From: Terriglobales bacterium
GTDB lineage: Bacteria > Acidobacteriota > Terriglobia > Terriglobales > Acidobacteriaceae
NCBI GenBank assembly: GCA_016185365.1
Contig: JACPNP010000019.1
Span: forward strand, 1 to 40,739
Direction of reading: 5' to 3'
DNA length: 40,739 bases
The translations under genes were made by a program, and so were the position numbers. The notes below the pieces were generated by a model. That model did not search any database, had not been told where the DNA came from, and worked only from the letters and a program-made list of their open reading frames with translations. Below are positions 1-9,337 of the stretch, in pieces; within the stretch, counting starts at the first letter, position 1; every line of letters begins with the position of its first letter.

Positions 1-413
<413 letters not shown>

Positions 414-540
414 AACCTGTCGTCCCCTGACGGGTGTCAAGGGGACTCCTGCCCGCGGCTCGAAAAAGCGCGGACAGGTAACTTGTGAGATCGCTCGACT
501 CAATCCGTCGATCCATCTCACGACTGGCACGTTCAACCTG

Positions 541-553
541 ATTGTCAAAGACC
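541..553 (-). promoter_or_regulatory. boxA-like antitermination site in rRNA leader
   Basis: On the minus strand this reads GGTCTTTGACAAT, close to the boxA core (CTCTTTGACAA type) found in rRNA leaders. It lies about 130 nt upstream of the 16S 5' end and downstream of the predicted promoter, which is where boxA is expected to load the NusB/NusE antitermination complex. It is called from motif and position only. Confidence 0.5.
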
Positions 554-672
554 CAAACCGCTCTCCACACTGGGTGGCGCGTTTTTGAGACCCGGCGGCC
601 CCGAAAGGCCGCTGTCCTCGAAACTTGCGTGCCCCGCACAGACGGTTTCCCGTCGTTAGGGACAACCCTTTA

Positions 673-702
673 AGACTATCGCGGCGCGCGCGCCTCTGTC
701 AA
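673..702 (-). promoter_or_regulatory. candidate rRNA operon promoter
   Basis: On the minus strand a perfect -35 box TTGACA (697-702) is followed after 18 bp by TAGTCT (673-678) as a -10 candidate. Transcription would start near 665 and give a leader of about 250 nt before 16S. The -10 matches the consensus only moderately. The spacer is GC-rich, as is common in stringently controlled rRNA promoters. Confidence 0.5.
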
Positions 703-710
703 TCACGCGC

Positions 711-719
711 TGTGGATAA
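711..719 (-). promoter_or_regulatory. perfect DnaA box upstream of rRNA promoter
   Basis: The minus strand reads TTATCCACA, the exact consensus DnaA box, ending 8 bp upstream of the -35 box of the candidate rRNA promoter. One isolated 9-mer can occur by chance. Its position where an activator or repressor could act makes it worth recording. Confidence 0.4.
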
Positions 720-1093
720 CTCGCTCGACGCATCCGGTCCGTCAACATTCCTGACGCGACCTGCGGAGCCATCCGCGATGTCCGTGACGCACCCGCAAAG
801 GTGCGCCGGTAAGGGCACATGTTCTAAAAGATCATTCTTGAGGTCTGCAGTGGAGTTCCTGTGGAACTGCTTCGCTTACCCTTCAGCAGCCTGTTTGCCT
901 TCTTCAGAAGGTTGCCGCCGAATGTCGCCCCGTGGCCAGGGTTGATTGACTGCTTCTCTTTGGATGCTCCCGGGACCGTTGGATCCCCGTTCCGCATCTC
1001 AGCCGGCACACTACCGGCCATCGCCACATCTCGTAACGCTCTGATTACTATAGCAACACTTTGTGATTCGCGCAAGTGTGCGCTCATCTCCGA

Positions 1094-1840
1094 TCACGGC
1101 AGGTGGATCACACACACCCGCATCACTTTCCCGGATTCATTCTTCAGTCTCTGCTCCGGTGAGCCGGTCCAATCCATCCACAGCAATCCCCCGGCCTGCA
1201 CAAGGATGCCGGTCGGCGGCTTCCCTTCCGCCCAATTCCACTTGGCGTCACCGGAGGTCAGCCCCACCAGCATGCTTTTGCCCTGGGGCACGCCGCTCAG
1301 CTCCGCGCCCGGATCCAGCGTGTAGCGGATCACCACGATCTTGCCCGGCCCGGACTTCATGGGATCGCGCTTGGCGGCGTCGATCCACTCGCAGCCCACG
1401 CGCCCGCGCGCCGTGATGCGGCAATCGCCGCTCGCGCCGAGGCCGGTCAGGCCCTCGGCCTTCAACTCGATGGTCACGTTCTTGAACGGCTTGTCACTCA
1501 GGTTGCGGGCCTTGTGCGCGAAGCCGCCTTTGGTCCACTGCACGTCACCGTCTTTGGGCGTGAGATGCACCGGCGGCTCGTTCACGCGCGTGCTCTCCAC
1601 CTCCGAGTCGCCCACGACGACGAACATATAGTCGCGGTCATGGCGGTGATACTTGGTCTCCGCCTTGGGCGGCACCTCCACCGCGAAGGCGCGGATGGAC
1701 GCGTTCTCGAAGATCCGCTTGTGCATCGGCTCCTGGTCCACCGGCACCACCACCGGCGCCTGCGCCCAACCGGCGGTCGCCACCCACATCAGGACCGTTG
1801 CCACCATCCACTTTCCCGCTGGATTCGTTCTCATGCTCAT
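1094..1840 (-). CDS. secreted cupin-like protein
   Basis: A predicted secreted protein of about 248 residues. An N-terminal signal peptide (hydrophobic VATVLMWVATAGWAQA) is followed by a cupin-like beta domain with a histidine cluster (HRHDRDYMFVVVGD) and a later GGFAHKARN segment, both typical of the double-stranded beta-helix fold. The second half appears to be a degenerate cupin repeat without the histidines. ATG at 1840 lies 4 nt after AAGGAG; a second ATG at 1834 lies 10 nt after it and is equally possible. The gene starts 33 nt after the stop of the upstream cupin gene on the same strand, so the pair is probably an operon. The ligand and function are unknown. Confidence 0.75.
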   Translation of the reverse strand: MSMRTNPAGKWMVATVLMWVATAGWAQAPVVVPVDQEPMHKRIFENASIRAFAVEVPPKAETKYHRHDRDYMFVVVGDSEVESTRVNEPPVHLTPKDGDVQWTKGGFAHKARNLSDKPFKNVTIELKAEGLTGLGASGDCRITARGRVGCEWIDAAKRDPMKSGPGKIVVIRYTLDPGAELSGVPQGKSMLVGLTSGDAKWNWAEGKPPTGILVQAGGLLWMDWTGSPEQRLKNESGKVMRVCVIHLP

Positions 1841-1873
1841 GCGTCTCCTTGGCCTGCTTTGCGGCAAGCGCCG

Positions 1874-2617
1874 TTACCGCAACTCCACGGTCGCGAACCG
1901 CGCCGCCGACTTGCCTTCGTTCGTCAGCCGGTGCGCGTATCCGCCCTCCACCCAGCGTACCTCACCTTGCTTCATCTCCACAGTCTGCGCCGGCCGGCCT
2001 CCGATCTCATTGCGCAGCTTCAGGTCGGTCAGCGCGATCACCACATGATCGTAATCCCACTGCCGGCGCGCGGACGTGCTGCCGGGAAGGAGCTGCTGTC
2101 GCGTCAGGAAGGTGCGGAAGAAGTACGCCTCCTGCGCGTAGTCGGCGTCCGCCACCGGCGGCGGATTCACCCGCTGCGACTCATAGTAATCGTCGATGTA
2201 GTCCTTGAGCGCGTTGCCGGTCACCGCCGGATGCAGCACCTCGACATAGATCTGGCGGACGCGGTCCAGCCCGCGATTGTTGCGCAGCGTATGCGCGTAG
2301 CCGCCGTGCACGTACCACAGCTCTCCCGCGGCGAACTGGTGCGAGCTCTCCGGGCCCTCGGGGCCGTTGCCGTAGCGCGGCTGCTGGCTCAATTCGGCAT
2401 CGTCGAGGTTGATGCCGACATAATCGTAGCGATGAATGTGTGCCGCCGCGCTCTCCCGCCCGGCCAGTTCCATCCGCCAGACGCGCACCTTGTCATTCTT
2501 GAAGAGCAGATGATGGTGGCTCTCCTGCTCGAGCTCTACTGCATCGCGCACCTGCGGCCGCTGCATTCCCGGGACCGGGAGCACGGCCAGCAGCAGCAGG
2601 AATGGACGCACCCTCAT
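1874..2617 (-). CDS. secreted two-cupin protein
   Basis: About 247 residues. I chose the ATG at 2617 because it begins a good signal peptide (RPFLLLLAVLPVPG); the open frame upstream to 2806 has no ribosome-binding site and poor composition. Two cupin-like repeats are visible: the first has HIHRYDYVGINL and GGYAHTLRN, the second has YDHVVIALTD and GGYAHRLTNEG. The GGYAH motif occurs in both halves and also, as GGFAH, in the downstream gene, so the two genes look like diverged paralogues co-transcribed on minus. No enzymatic activity can be assigned. Confidence 0.72.
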   Translation of the reverse strand: MRVRPFLLLLAVLPVPGMQRPQVRDAVELEQESHHHLLFKNDKVRVWRMELAGRESAAAHIHRYDYVGINLDDAELSQQPRYGNGPEGPESSHQFAAGELWYVHGGYAHTLRNNRGLDRVRQIYVEVLHPAVTGNALKDYIDDYYESQRVNPPPVADADYAQEAYFFRTFLTRQQLLPGSTSARRQWDYDHVVIALTDLKLRNEIGGRPAQTVEMKQGEVRWVEGGYAHRLTNEGKSAARFATVELR

Positions 2618-2729
2618 GCGCCCATTATGCCGAGTCGACGGGGAATGTGCTATCTGGAACTGGTGCGGGGAGTACCTACTGTGGGGTTTAGGATTCAGAA
2701 CAATATCAAGATGGACTGCCCGCCAGAAT

Positions 2730-2948
2730 CTAATTCGATCCATTATCCCGAGGCAGGGCTCTCTTATAGAAGTAGCGATACGCAGTCCAAACGCACAGGC
2801 CACCAAATGTAAACCTCACTCCGAGTCCAAGCCAGACAAAAGCAGTTTTCGCTGAAAGAGCTGGCTGGATACTTAAGAGAGCAGCACTCATATTGAACAA
2901 CCCAAAAGCTGCGATGAACAGAAAAAGTAGTCGGCGATCTCGATTCAC
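2730..2948 (-). CDS. small two-helix membrane protein
   Basis: A 72-residue frame starting at GTG with a purine-rich AAGGGAATAAGAGA stretch before it. It has two hydrophobic segments (about residues 7-27 and 35-58) and a basic C-terminus, so it is probably an inner-membrane protein. Base composition is lower in GC than the neighbours, which suggests an accessory or acquired gene. No family was recognised. An internal ATG at codon 20 is an alternative start. Confidence 0.45.
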   Translation of the reverse strand: MNRDRRLLFLFIAAFGLFNMSAALLSIQPALSAKTAFVWLGLGVRFTFGGLCVWTAYRYFYKRALPRDNGSN

Positions 2949-3049
2949 TCTCTTATTCCCTTTTCCAGGCGGTTGGCTCGATCTTTCCCCTAGCCGCTGT
3001 TTTCAATTTTATTCCGCACCCTCACTCCACAGGTGCGCGGCCCGCCCTT

Positions 3050-3180
3050 GTGGCGTAGCCAAAGGGTGGGAGCCTGGCTCCTCCGAATCGTTCACTCCGC
3101 AGCAGAGTCGGTAGTTCTTCTATGTCGGATTTTAACGAGATTGGAAAAGGTTCGCGAGAAAATCTGCACCTTGTTCAGAA
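3050..3180. repeat. composite hairpin repeat, copy 1
   Basis: A hairpin (CCCTTGTGGCGTAGCCAAAGGG) is followed about 80 bp later by a conserved segment around GGTTCGCGAGAAAA. The same arrangement occurs at 35728-35864 (CCCTTTTGGCGCAGCCAAAGGG, then GGTTCGCGAGAAAA). Two widely spaced copies with the same order mark it as a dispersed non-coding element. Short frames across it should not be annotated as genes. Confidence 0.6.
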
Positions 3181-3239
3181 TCAATCACAAATCCATCCCG
3201 GCCTTTCCTTTCGCGGAAGGCTGAGGCACCCACCATATC

Positions 3240-3731
3240 TCATCGAACTTGCTTCAATTCGTAGTACCACCAATGTTTATCCAGATCTACCTTCTTGACT
3301 GCAAATGCCGCTCCTGACTCATACACTTTGTAGCCATCAGCGCCAGGAATGTCAGAAACTACGTCTCTGTTCAAGACACGTTCTAAATCCACCGGGTTCT
3401 CTTCATAATGAACAATGGAGCTATCTCGAGTGAAGATGATACGACTCTTTGTCTCATCAAATCTGTCTAGCTTTGCGCCAATGACTCGTTCGATTTTCCC
3501 CTGATTTCCGCCGTAATAAAAAACATACATTTTGTCCCACTCGAAACTTGTCAACGGCTTCGCCTGGATTACGCAATCGGCCGGAAAATGGCATTTGGTT
3601 TCAATCTCGGCGACCAGCTGGCTCCTAAACTTGCCACCTTCGTTGTGATTGCATCCTGCTAAGAGTGCGAGCGCTACAAAACATACAGCGCGAACAATTC
3701 GTAATCCCGCGATCCGATTCATCCAAACCAT
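3240..3731 (-). CDS. small putative lipoprotein
   Basis: About 163 residues from the ATG at 3731 (a second ATG at 3722 is possible). The N-terminus is a lipoprotein signal with lipobox LLAGC at about residues 23-27. The mature part is soluble, rich in charged and aromatic residues (KHWWYYELKQ at the end), and has two cysteines (KCHFPADC). The longer open frame upstream runs through a REP hairpin and the protease gene, so it is not the true start. No clear ribosome-binding site is seen. The family was not recognised. It is separated from the protease by the hairpin at 3744-3793. Confidence 0.6.
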   Translation of the reverse strand: MVWMNRIAGLRIVRAVCFVALALLAGCNHNEGGKFRSQLVAEIETKCHFPADCVIQAKPLTSFEWDKMYVFYYGGNQGKIERVIGAKLDRFDETKSRIIFTRDSSIVHYEENPVDLERVLNRDVVSDIPGADGYKVYESGAAFAVKKVDLDKHWWYYELKQVR

Positions 3732-3743
3732 CCAAGATCGAGG

Positions 3744-3793
3744 GGGCGGGTGCCCCACCCTTGTCGCGCGGTTTCTTCCGCGACAGGGTGGGT
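3744..3793. repeat. REP-like hairpin (GGTGCCCCACCCTTGTCGC type)
   Basis: A long imperfect palindrome: GGTGCCCCACCCTTGTCGCG pairs across a short loop with CGCGACAGGGTGGGTG. It lies between two minus-strand genes. Related hairpins with the same CCCACCCTT/AAGGGTGGG arms occur at 3050 and 35728. Confidence 0.65.
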
Positions 3794-3801
3794 GAAACAG
3801 A

Positions 3802-6726
3802 TCACTGACCAACCACAAGCGGCACGTCCACGCTGCGCGATCCCCCGCCGAAGCTGGCTGTGACTCGCACCGTGACTGTGCGCTCCGCTCGATTGAAGGC
3901 GCCAAGCCTCGCAGCGCGACGTTGCCCCGTCGATACCGCGGACACTTCGATCGCATGCGCGCCGCCATCAAGCGGCACCTCGCCCATGCTGAGCGAACAC
4001 GTGACGCCTGCCGGCGCCGCGCACGTCACCGACGCGCTCGACCCCGGCGCGCCCTGCCCGGCCACCGTCACCATCGCGCTGCGTTGCGCCGCGCTGCCAC
4101 CGCCGCTCCCGCCGCGCGAGGGACGGCCAGGGCGGGAAAGCGCGAGCTGGATATCGTAAGCGGTGCCTGTTACATAGACCTGTTCTTCGAAGCCGGGAGC
4201 GCTGCTGATCTTCACGTAACCCGAAATGAACCCTGTGGATACCGGCTGGAAGTAGGTTGTGACGATGCAGGATGCGGCCGGCGCCAGTTGTGACGGGCAG
4301 TTTGATCCAGAGGAAAATGATGGCGGCACAGTCACCAGGACGGCGGACGCAGCCGGCCCCTGATTGGTGACGGTCACGTTCTGCCCTGTGCTCTTCGAAT
4401 TTACGAGGCCGGAAGGAAAATCCAGCCATCCTGACGACACGGTCAGTGGGCCAATGGTTGTAAATCCCTTGATGACCGAGCTGGCAGATTCGCCCAGGTC
4501 GCGGGCCACGAGCCGCCAATAGTATTTGGTCGCTGGCAGCGTTTGGAATTGCAGGAACTTTGCTGTGGTCGATTGTAAAAACGGCGGATTGGCTGCCGTC
4601 CCGAAGTACACGTCAAAGCTGGTGCCCGCTACTTGATCCCAGGCGAGGGTCAAGGGGCTAAATTGCACTCGCGTCACTCCATCCGCAGGAAAATTCAAGG
4701 TGGGCACCGGGAACACCGGCAACGTCACTGCGGCCGCCGTGCTGCGTGTCGTTCCGGCGACATTGGTGGCGGCGAAGCGCGCCCAATAGTTCGTTCCAGG
4801 AATCAACGGATCGACATACGCATACCGGAAACCGCTATCACAGCAGGGTGGGCTCAAACTTATCCCTGCCACGGACTGAAATGTCGCAAAGCTACTGTCC
4901 GTGGAATACTCAAATGCGGTCGCGACCGGGAAATAGCCCAGTGAGGTCGTGCCTTGCAGGCTGATTGTGCGGTAACTGACGGCCGTGGCGCCGAAGCTGC
5001 TCACCACCGGCAGGACCGGATCCAGGTAATACACCTTGATCGAATACGGGACTCGGGTGAACCCTTCCGAAGGGACGACACGCACATAAAGGTTCTTCGA
5101 GCTGCCCGATACCAAGGTCGGAAGGTCCTGTCTGCCTACGGTCTGGCGCAGAAGATTTCCGGCTTCGTCGTAGAGTTCCCCGAAGGCATGATCCAGATTG
5201 CTATCGTCCTTCACAACCGCGATAAAGTACTTGTCCGCCGGCACGGTGATCTTGAACCAGTCTTCGGCCGAGGCTTTGACGATCAGGTTCTTGGTCTCGG
5301 ACGGGAGGACCAGGGTATACGCCTCGACTTTGGAATGATTGGCGGGCAAAGAATCGTCCGGTAGGCCCGTCTCGAGGTAATTCCCATTCGGACCGGTGAG
5401 ACTGCTGTACGCGAGGGAGAGTTTGCCGTAATAATCCGCGGCCTTCGGCGTCTGGCAGGAGGAACTGCCGCCCCAGAGCGTACCCATCACCTGGTGCGAT
5501 GCATTGAAAAGGGGCGAGCCCGATGACCCCGGCTCGGTGACTCCTGAGTCCCATATCACTCGATGGAAATTGGGGAAGCTGAAATTGTCGATCTGGCGTT
5601 TTCCGAATGAGATCCGCCGATAGGAACCCTCCGGATAGTGGATGCCGGTGATCGCTTGCGGCGTGGCCGAAGTATCCAGCGTCCACCCTGCGAATACGGT
5701 GCCCGGCAGTATCCAGCCGTTGAACTGCAGCAGTGTGATGTCGGCGTCCGCGGAGCCGTTCAAATAGGTTGCGCCCCCGCCACTGCTGTAGGAGATGCTG
5801 GGCGGCGTGTTACAGGTCGTGGTTTCGTGGCCAAAAAAAGCCGTGACCGAACTCGCCAACGCTTGGCTATCGATACAGTGGTTCGCTGTGAGCAGGTATG
5901 GGCTCAGGTCTGCCGTCAGATTGTTGACCATGGCAGAGGAACAACTGTAGATGTACTGAGCGTCCTCGAACATGATGTGAACGGTCGAGTCGCCGCTTTC
6001 CTGCCAGACGGGGTAACACTTCGCGTCCAGGTTGCAAGCGCCGGCGTCATAGTCCCCGCCGAGTTTTTCACTCGCAGGATCGCGATAGAGATAACCGACG
6101 CCCTCGATCGTGATAGAAAATTCCTCGCGCCGTGCCCCGGCAGGCAGTAGCGCTTCGAGCCGGACTGCGTCTCCTGGGACCGGGACGCTGAAATAGTCCT
6201 TTTTGGAAGTGGCAGTAACTTCAGCGGGACCATCCCCTTCCGCCGCCAGGATGAAGAGACGCGCCCCTTCCGCTAATGCGAGATCGCGAAGTCGCAGCCG
6301 TATTGCTTTTGCGCCTGGCGAACCGATCTCCAGCATCCACGCGTTACGGCCATCGGCCATGACTGCCCATACACCGGCATCGGTACGGATCGGAGCGTGT
6401 TCCAACACGACTCCGGCGCGCACCTTTCGGTGCAGCTGCTGGATCTGCCTCGCTCGATCTTCAGACTTCAATCGCTCGACATCCGGGGCCTCAATCATCC
6501 GGCGCGGCACCGCCCAGGCACGCAGGGTCGGATCAAGCCGGCTTGGAGGTACCGGTCGCGGTTGGGGTGGGATTTGCCGGTCGAGGCTTGGCTTGACGGA
6601 AAAAGTTTCCTGCAGGCGTCCCCGCGCCGGCGCGGACGAGTCCGTTTGCGCCTCCAGAGAGAAGGGCAGGATAAGACAGAGCAGCGCGAACGCTGCCGGC
6701 AAAGGACGGCACTTCCACAGATTCAC
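3802..6726 (-). CDS. large secreted trypsin-like serine protease with C-terminal beta-sandwich domains
   Basis: 974 residues, GTG start 7 nt after AAGGGG. A signal peptide (FALLCLILPFSLEAQ) is followed by a pro-region, then a chymotrypsin-fold protease. The triad is visible as His in LLTANHCID (about 280), Asp in DADITLLQF (about 330) and Ser in GSSGSP (about 403), with cysteines nearby as in lysyl-endopeptidase-like enzymes. After it come a PPC-like domain (about 455-580), fibronectin III-like segments (about 585-765), a choice-of-anchor-D-like Ig domain (about 770-860) and a low-complexity Gly/Ser C-terminus. It probably acts outside the cytoplasm, degrading proteins at the cell surface or in the medium. 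Substrate specificity is unknown. Confidence 0.88.
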   Translation of the reverse strand: MNLWKCRPLPAAFALLCLILPFSLEAQTDSSAPARGRLQETFSVKPSLDRQIPPQPRPVPPSRLDPTLRAWAVPRRMIEAPDVERLKSEDRARQIQQLHRKVRAGVVLEHAPIRTDAGVWAVMADGRNAWMLEIGSPGAKAIRLRLRDLALAEGARLFILAAEGDGPAEVTATSKKDYFSVPVPGDAVRLEALLPAGARREEFSITIEGVGYLYRDPASEKLGGDYDAGACNLDAKCYPVWQESGDSTVHIMFEDAQYIYSCSSAMVNNLTADLSPYLLTANHCIDSQALASSVTAFFGHETTTCNTPPSISYSSGGGATYLNGSADADITLLQFNGWILPGTVFAGWTLDTSATPQAITGIHYPEGSYRRISFGKRQIDNFSFPNFHRVIWDSGVTEPGSSGSPLFNASHQVMGTLWGGSSSCQTPKAADYYGKLSLAYSSLTGPNGNYLETGLPDDSLPANHSKVEAYTLVLPSETKNLIVKASAEDWFKITVPADKYFIAVVKDDSNLDHAFGELYDEAGNLLRQTVGRQDLPTLVSGSSKNLYVRVVPSEGFTRVPYSIKVYYLDPVLPVVSSFGATAVSYRTISLQGTTSLGYFPVATAFEYSTDSSFATFQSVAGISLSPPCCDSGFRYAYVDPLIPGTNYWARFAATNVAGTTRSTAAAVTLPVFPVPTLNFPADGVTRVQFSPLTLAWDQVAGTSFDVYFGTAANPPFLQSTTAKFLQFQTLPATKYYWRLVARDLGESASSVIKGFTTIGPLTVSSGWLDFPSGLVNSKSTGQNVTVTNQGPAASAVLVTVPPSFSSGSNCPSQLAPAASCIVTTYFQPVSTGFISGYVKISSAPGFEEQVYVTGTAYDIQLALSRPGRPSRGGSGGGSAAQRSAMVTVAGQGAPGSSASVTCAAPAGVTCSLSMGEVPLDGGAHAIEVSAVSTGQRRAARLGAFNRAERTVTVRVTASFGGGSRSVDVPLVVGQ

Positions 6727-6818
6727 TACGGACCCCTTAAGTCAACGGCATCGCCTTTGCCGCAGGATGCTTCCGCGTAAATACTATCGTGACAATCCAG
6801 CTGATAAAACAAACATCT

Positions 6819-6924
6819 CCGGGGCTAAAGCCCGCTTCTTTTCGTCTGACTTTTCACCGGCCTAAAGGCCGGTGCTTCCACCACTTGAAACTCCTGGCGC
6901 TATCAAACTTTCCGGTGCTTCCAC
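6819..6924. repeat. REP-like palindrome cluster
   Basis: It contains GGGCTAAAGCCCGC (about 6819-6832), the palindrome CACCGGCCTAAAGGCCGGTG with flanking CTTCCA (6855-6880), and a second half-site CCGGTGCTTCCAC (about 6912-6924). The same CACCGGCCTAAAGGCCGGTG element recurs in the other orientation at 11438 and 11517. No gene is seen between 6727 and 7022. Confidence 0.75.
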
Positions 6925-7022
6925 CTGATCGGAATCCGGGGAGTTTTCAAATCTCTCCTGCGATTCCGCAATCTTGGTCGTTCTCGGCCGTCGAGCGTGC
7001 TTGCTGTCCCGGTTGTGTCGGA

Positions 7023-9104
7023 CTAATACGGATACGGCTCCACCTTCCAGCGCTCCCACACCTTGGCTTCCTTGAACAGTTCGAACAACTGGCCGTCCAC
7101 CTCGCCGTCTTTGACCGCGAAGCCCAGGATCTCCAGCGCCTTTTCCAGCGTGACCGCTTTCTTGTACGGCCGGTCGCTGGCGCTGAGCGCATCGAAGATG
7201 TCGCTGATGGTCATCATGCGCGTCTGGATGGGGATCTCCGGCGCGGAGAGCTTGTAAGGGTAGCCCTTGCCGTTCAGCTTCTCGTGATGCCCGCGCGCGA
7301 TGGCCGGGATGCTGCGAATCTCCTTGGTCCAGGGGATCTGCTGCAGGAACTTGAAGGTGTGCACCACGTGCGATTCGATCTGGGTGCGCTCGGCGTCATC
7401 GAGCGAACCTTTGCGTATGGAGAGCAGCCGCATCTCGTCCCCCGTGAGCAGCGCCTTCTCCTCGCCGGAGTAATCGAAGTAGTGGCGCGCGGCCAGGTCC
7501 GCCAGCTTCTCGAAGTTGCCTTCCGCCAGCACGGTAGGCTCGTTCGACTTGATGATGGTCTCGAAGTACGAATCCAGCTCCTTGAATTGCTCGTCGATCT
7601 CACGGTCGAAGTAGACGTGCTGCTCGAGGTATTCCTCGCGCGTCTTCTCCAGCACGTAGTCCAGCCGCTTCTTCAGGTTCTGCGCTTCCATCGAGCGCTT
7701 CACGAACTGGAAGCGCTCCTTGATCAGGTCCATCTGCGCGGGATACAGCTTGCGCGCCTTCACCAGCACTTCTTCGCGCACGCCGACCTTGCCGAAGTCG
7801 TGCAACAGGGAGGCGTAACGGATCTCCTTCATCTCGTTGCGGGAGAAGCGCAGGTCCTTGTACAGCGGAGCTTCGCTGCGGTCCACCGTCTCCGCCAGGG
7901 CCACGGTGAGGTTGGCCACGCGGAAGCTGTGGCCGCTTGTGGTCGGGTCGCGGGCCTCGATGGCGATGACCGACGCGCGCACAAACCCCTCGAACAGTTT
8001 CTGGATGGCCTCATACAGCTGGCTGTTCTCCAGGGCGACCGCCGCCTGGCTGGCCAGCGACTGTACGATGGCGCGCTGGCGGTCGTCGAACGGGACCACC
8101 TGGGCCAACACTTCGCTCAACCGGTCCAGCTTCACGGAGAAATCGCGCTTGCGGTTGATCAGCTGCAGCACGCCCACGATGTCGTCCTTCTGGTTGCGCA
8201 TGGGCACGGCCAGGATGGACTTGGTGCGATAGCCGGAGTCCTCATCGAACTTGCGATTGATGGTGAACGGCAGCTCGGGCGGCAGGCGGTAGGCATCTTC
8301 GATCAGCACGCCTTCCCCGGTCAGCGCGACATAACCGGCGATGGATTTCTCGCTGATCTCCATCGTCAACTCGCGGAAGGGGATGTTCACCGAATCATTC
8401 TGCGCCAGCTTCACGCGCAGGCGCTTGCGGCCTTCGCTGCGGGAGACCAGCTTCATGGCCTCGGCCAGTTCGCCCTTGGCCCCGGAGACCAGTTCGGCGG
8501 TGGTCCCGCCGGCGCTTGTGGCCGAAGCCGGACTGGCCGGCTCTTCGGCGGCCTCCACCAGGTAGAGCGAGCCCGCATCCGCGCTGGTGATCTCGCGCGA
8601 CTTGGTCAGGATCAGGTCCAGTAGCTTTTGTGTGTCATGCTCGGCGCTGAGCGCCGCGCCGATCTGGTTCAGCTCATGGATCTCGCGCGTGGCCCCGATC
8701 AGCTTCTCATTGATGTCGCGCCGGTTGCCCAGCAGCTGGATGTGGTCGATGGCGTTGTCGATCATCCGCTCCAGCAACTCCAGGGTCACGCCCGGCGGCA
8801 GATAGGCATAGACCGCGCCATCGTAGCGCGGCTCTTTGAATTTGCGTTCGCTGAGCGCGAGGATGCGCGCATTGGGACGGCGGAAGGTGCGGTCATGCGC
8901 CGCCAGTTGCGATTCGTTGGTGACCAGCACCACCCACTCCACGTCCGTGGGCGCGTTGGCCAGCGACTCCACGCTGACCTTGCGGAAGCGCTTCATCTCG
9001 ATCAACATGCGCTTCACCGCGTCATCGCCCTCGAAGAACACCACCATGGGCAGCGGGCGGGTCCCGGGAGCGAAGATCGGCTTGGCCTGCGCGGTCGTGG
9101 TCAT
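7023..9104 (-). CDS. GAF / HD-GYP domain protein (probable cyclic-di-GMP phosphodiesterase)
   Basis: About 693 residues from the ATG at 9104; the frame upstream is not gene-like. Residues 1-120 look like a degenerate receiver domain (VVFFEGDD near the start). A GAF domain covers about 140-340 and the HD-GYP domain about 375-690. HDFGKVGV (about 434) and HHEKLNGKGYP (about 610), followed by DIFDALSASDRPYK, are the metal-site and GYP signatures. The family normally hydrolyses cyclic di-GMP. About 170 residues separate the HD and the HHE/GYP motif, where the family usually has about 60-65, so there is a large charged helical insertion. The gene is divergent from the PilB-like ATPase. Confidence 0.88.
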   Translation of the reverse strand: MTTTAQAKPIFAPGTRPLPMVVFFEGDDAVKRMLIEMKRFRKVSVESLANAPTDVEWVVLVTNESQLAAHDRTFRRPNARILALSERKFKEPRYDGAVYAYLPPGVTLELLERMIDNAIDHIQLLGNRRDINEKLIGATREIHELNQIGAALSAEHDTQKLLDLILTKSREITSADAGSLYLVEAAEEPASPASATSAGGTTAELVSGAKGELAEAMKLVSRSEGRKRLRVKLAQNDSVNIPFRELTMEISEKSIAGYVALTGEGVLIEDAYRLPPELPFTINRKFDEDSGYRTKSILAVPMRNQKDDIVGVLQLINRKRDFSVKLDRLSEVLAQVVPFDDRQRAIVQSLASQAAVALENSQLYEAIQKLFEGFVRASVIAIEARDPTTSGHSFRVANLTVALAETVDRSEAPLYKDLRFSRNEMKEIRYASLLHDFGKVGVREEVLVKARKLYPAQMDLIKERFQFVKRSMEAQNLKKRLDYVLEKTREEYLEQHVYFDREIDEQFKELDSYFETIIKSNEPTVLAEGNFEKLADLAARHYFDYSGEEKALLTGDEMRLLSIRKGSLDDAERTQIESHVVHTFKFLQQIPWTKEIRSIPAIARGHHEKLNGKGYPYKLSAPEIPIQTRMMTISDIFDALSASDRPYKKAVTLEKALEILGFAVKDGEVDGQLFELFKEAKVWERWKVEPYPY

Positions 9105-9337
9105 GGCGGCGGACTGCGGCGCCTGGCGGGGGAAACCAGCGAGCCTAACTATATAGCACAACCCCCATATCCGCGAACAGGTTACCGCCGTGCCACCCCT
9201 GCGTTTTCGCCCGGTAGGCACGCCGTCCGGATACCCGGTTTTCAGTTCTGCTAGGGGACACCTTCGGTGTATGCTTACCCTGCCTTTCCCGGTAGGTCTA
9301 GCCGTAAGAAACGATTCCGGTCAGGAGTCTTTTGCCC

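Larger units (their letters stand above)
414..1093. other. non-coding stretch: rRNA leader and upstream region
   Basis: No convincing protein gene is visible between the 16S 5' end and the stop of the first cupin gene. Positions 414 to about 665 are the rRNA leader and about 673-720 the promoter region. From about 720 to 1093 there are only short, badly composed frames with no ribosome-binding site. I see no tRNA or other structured RNA in it. Confidence 0.6.

Noticed and set aside
6789-8624. 611-codon plus-strand frame opposite the HD-GYP gene
   Set aside because: Its composition is His/Leu/Gln-rich as expected of an antisense frame of a GC-rich gene, and the minus-strand HD-GYP motifs are unambiguous.
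9105-9337. Possible cyclic-di-GMP (GEMM) riboswitch before the ATPase, because of CCGGTAGGT and a small hairpin
   Set aside because: The conserved GEMM core with its GCAAACC segment is absent; only a short stretch resembles the consensus.
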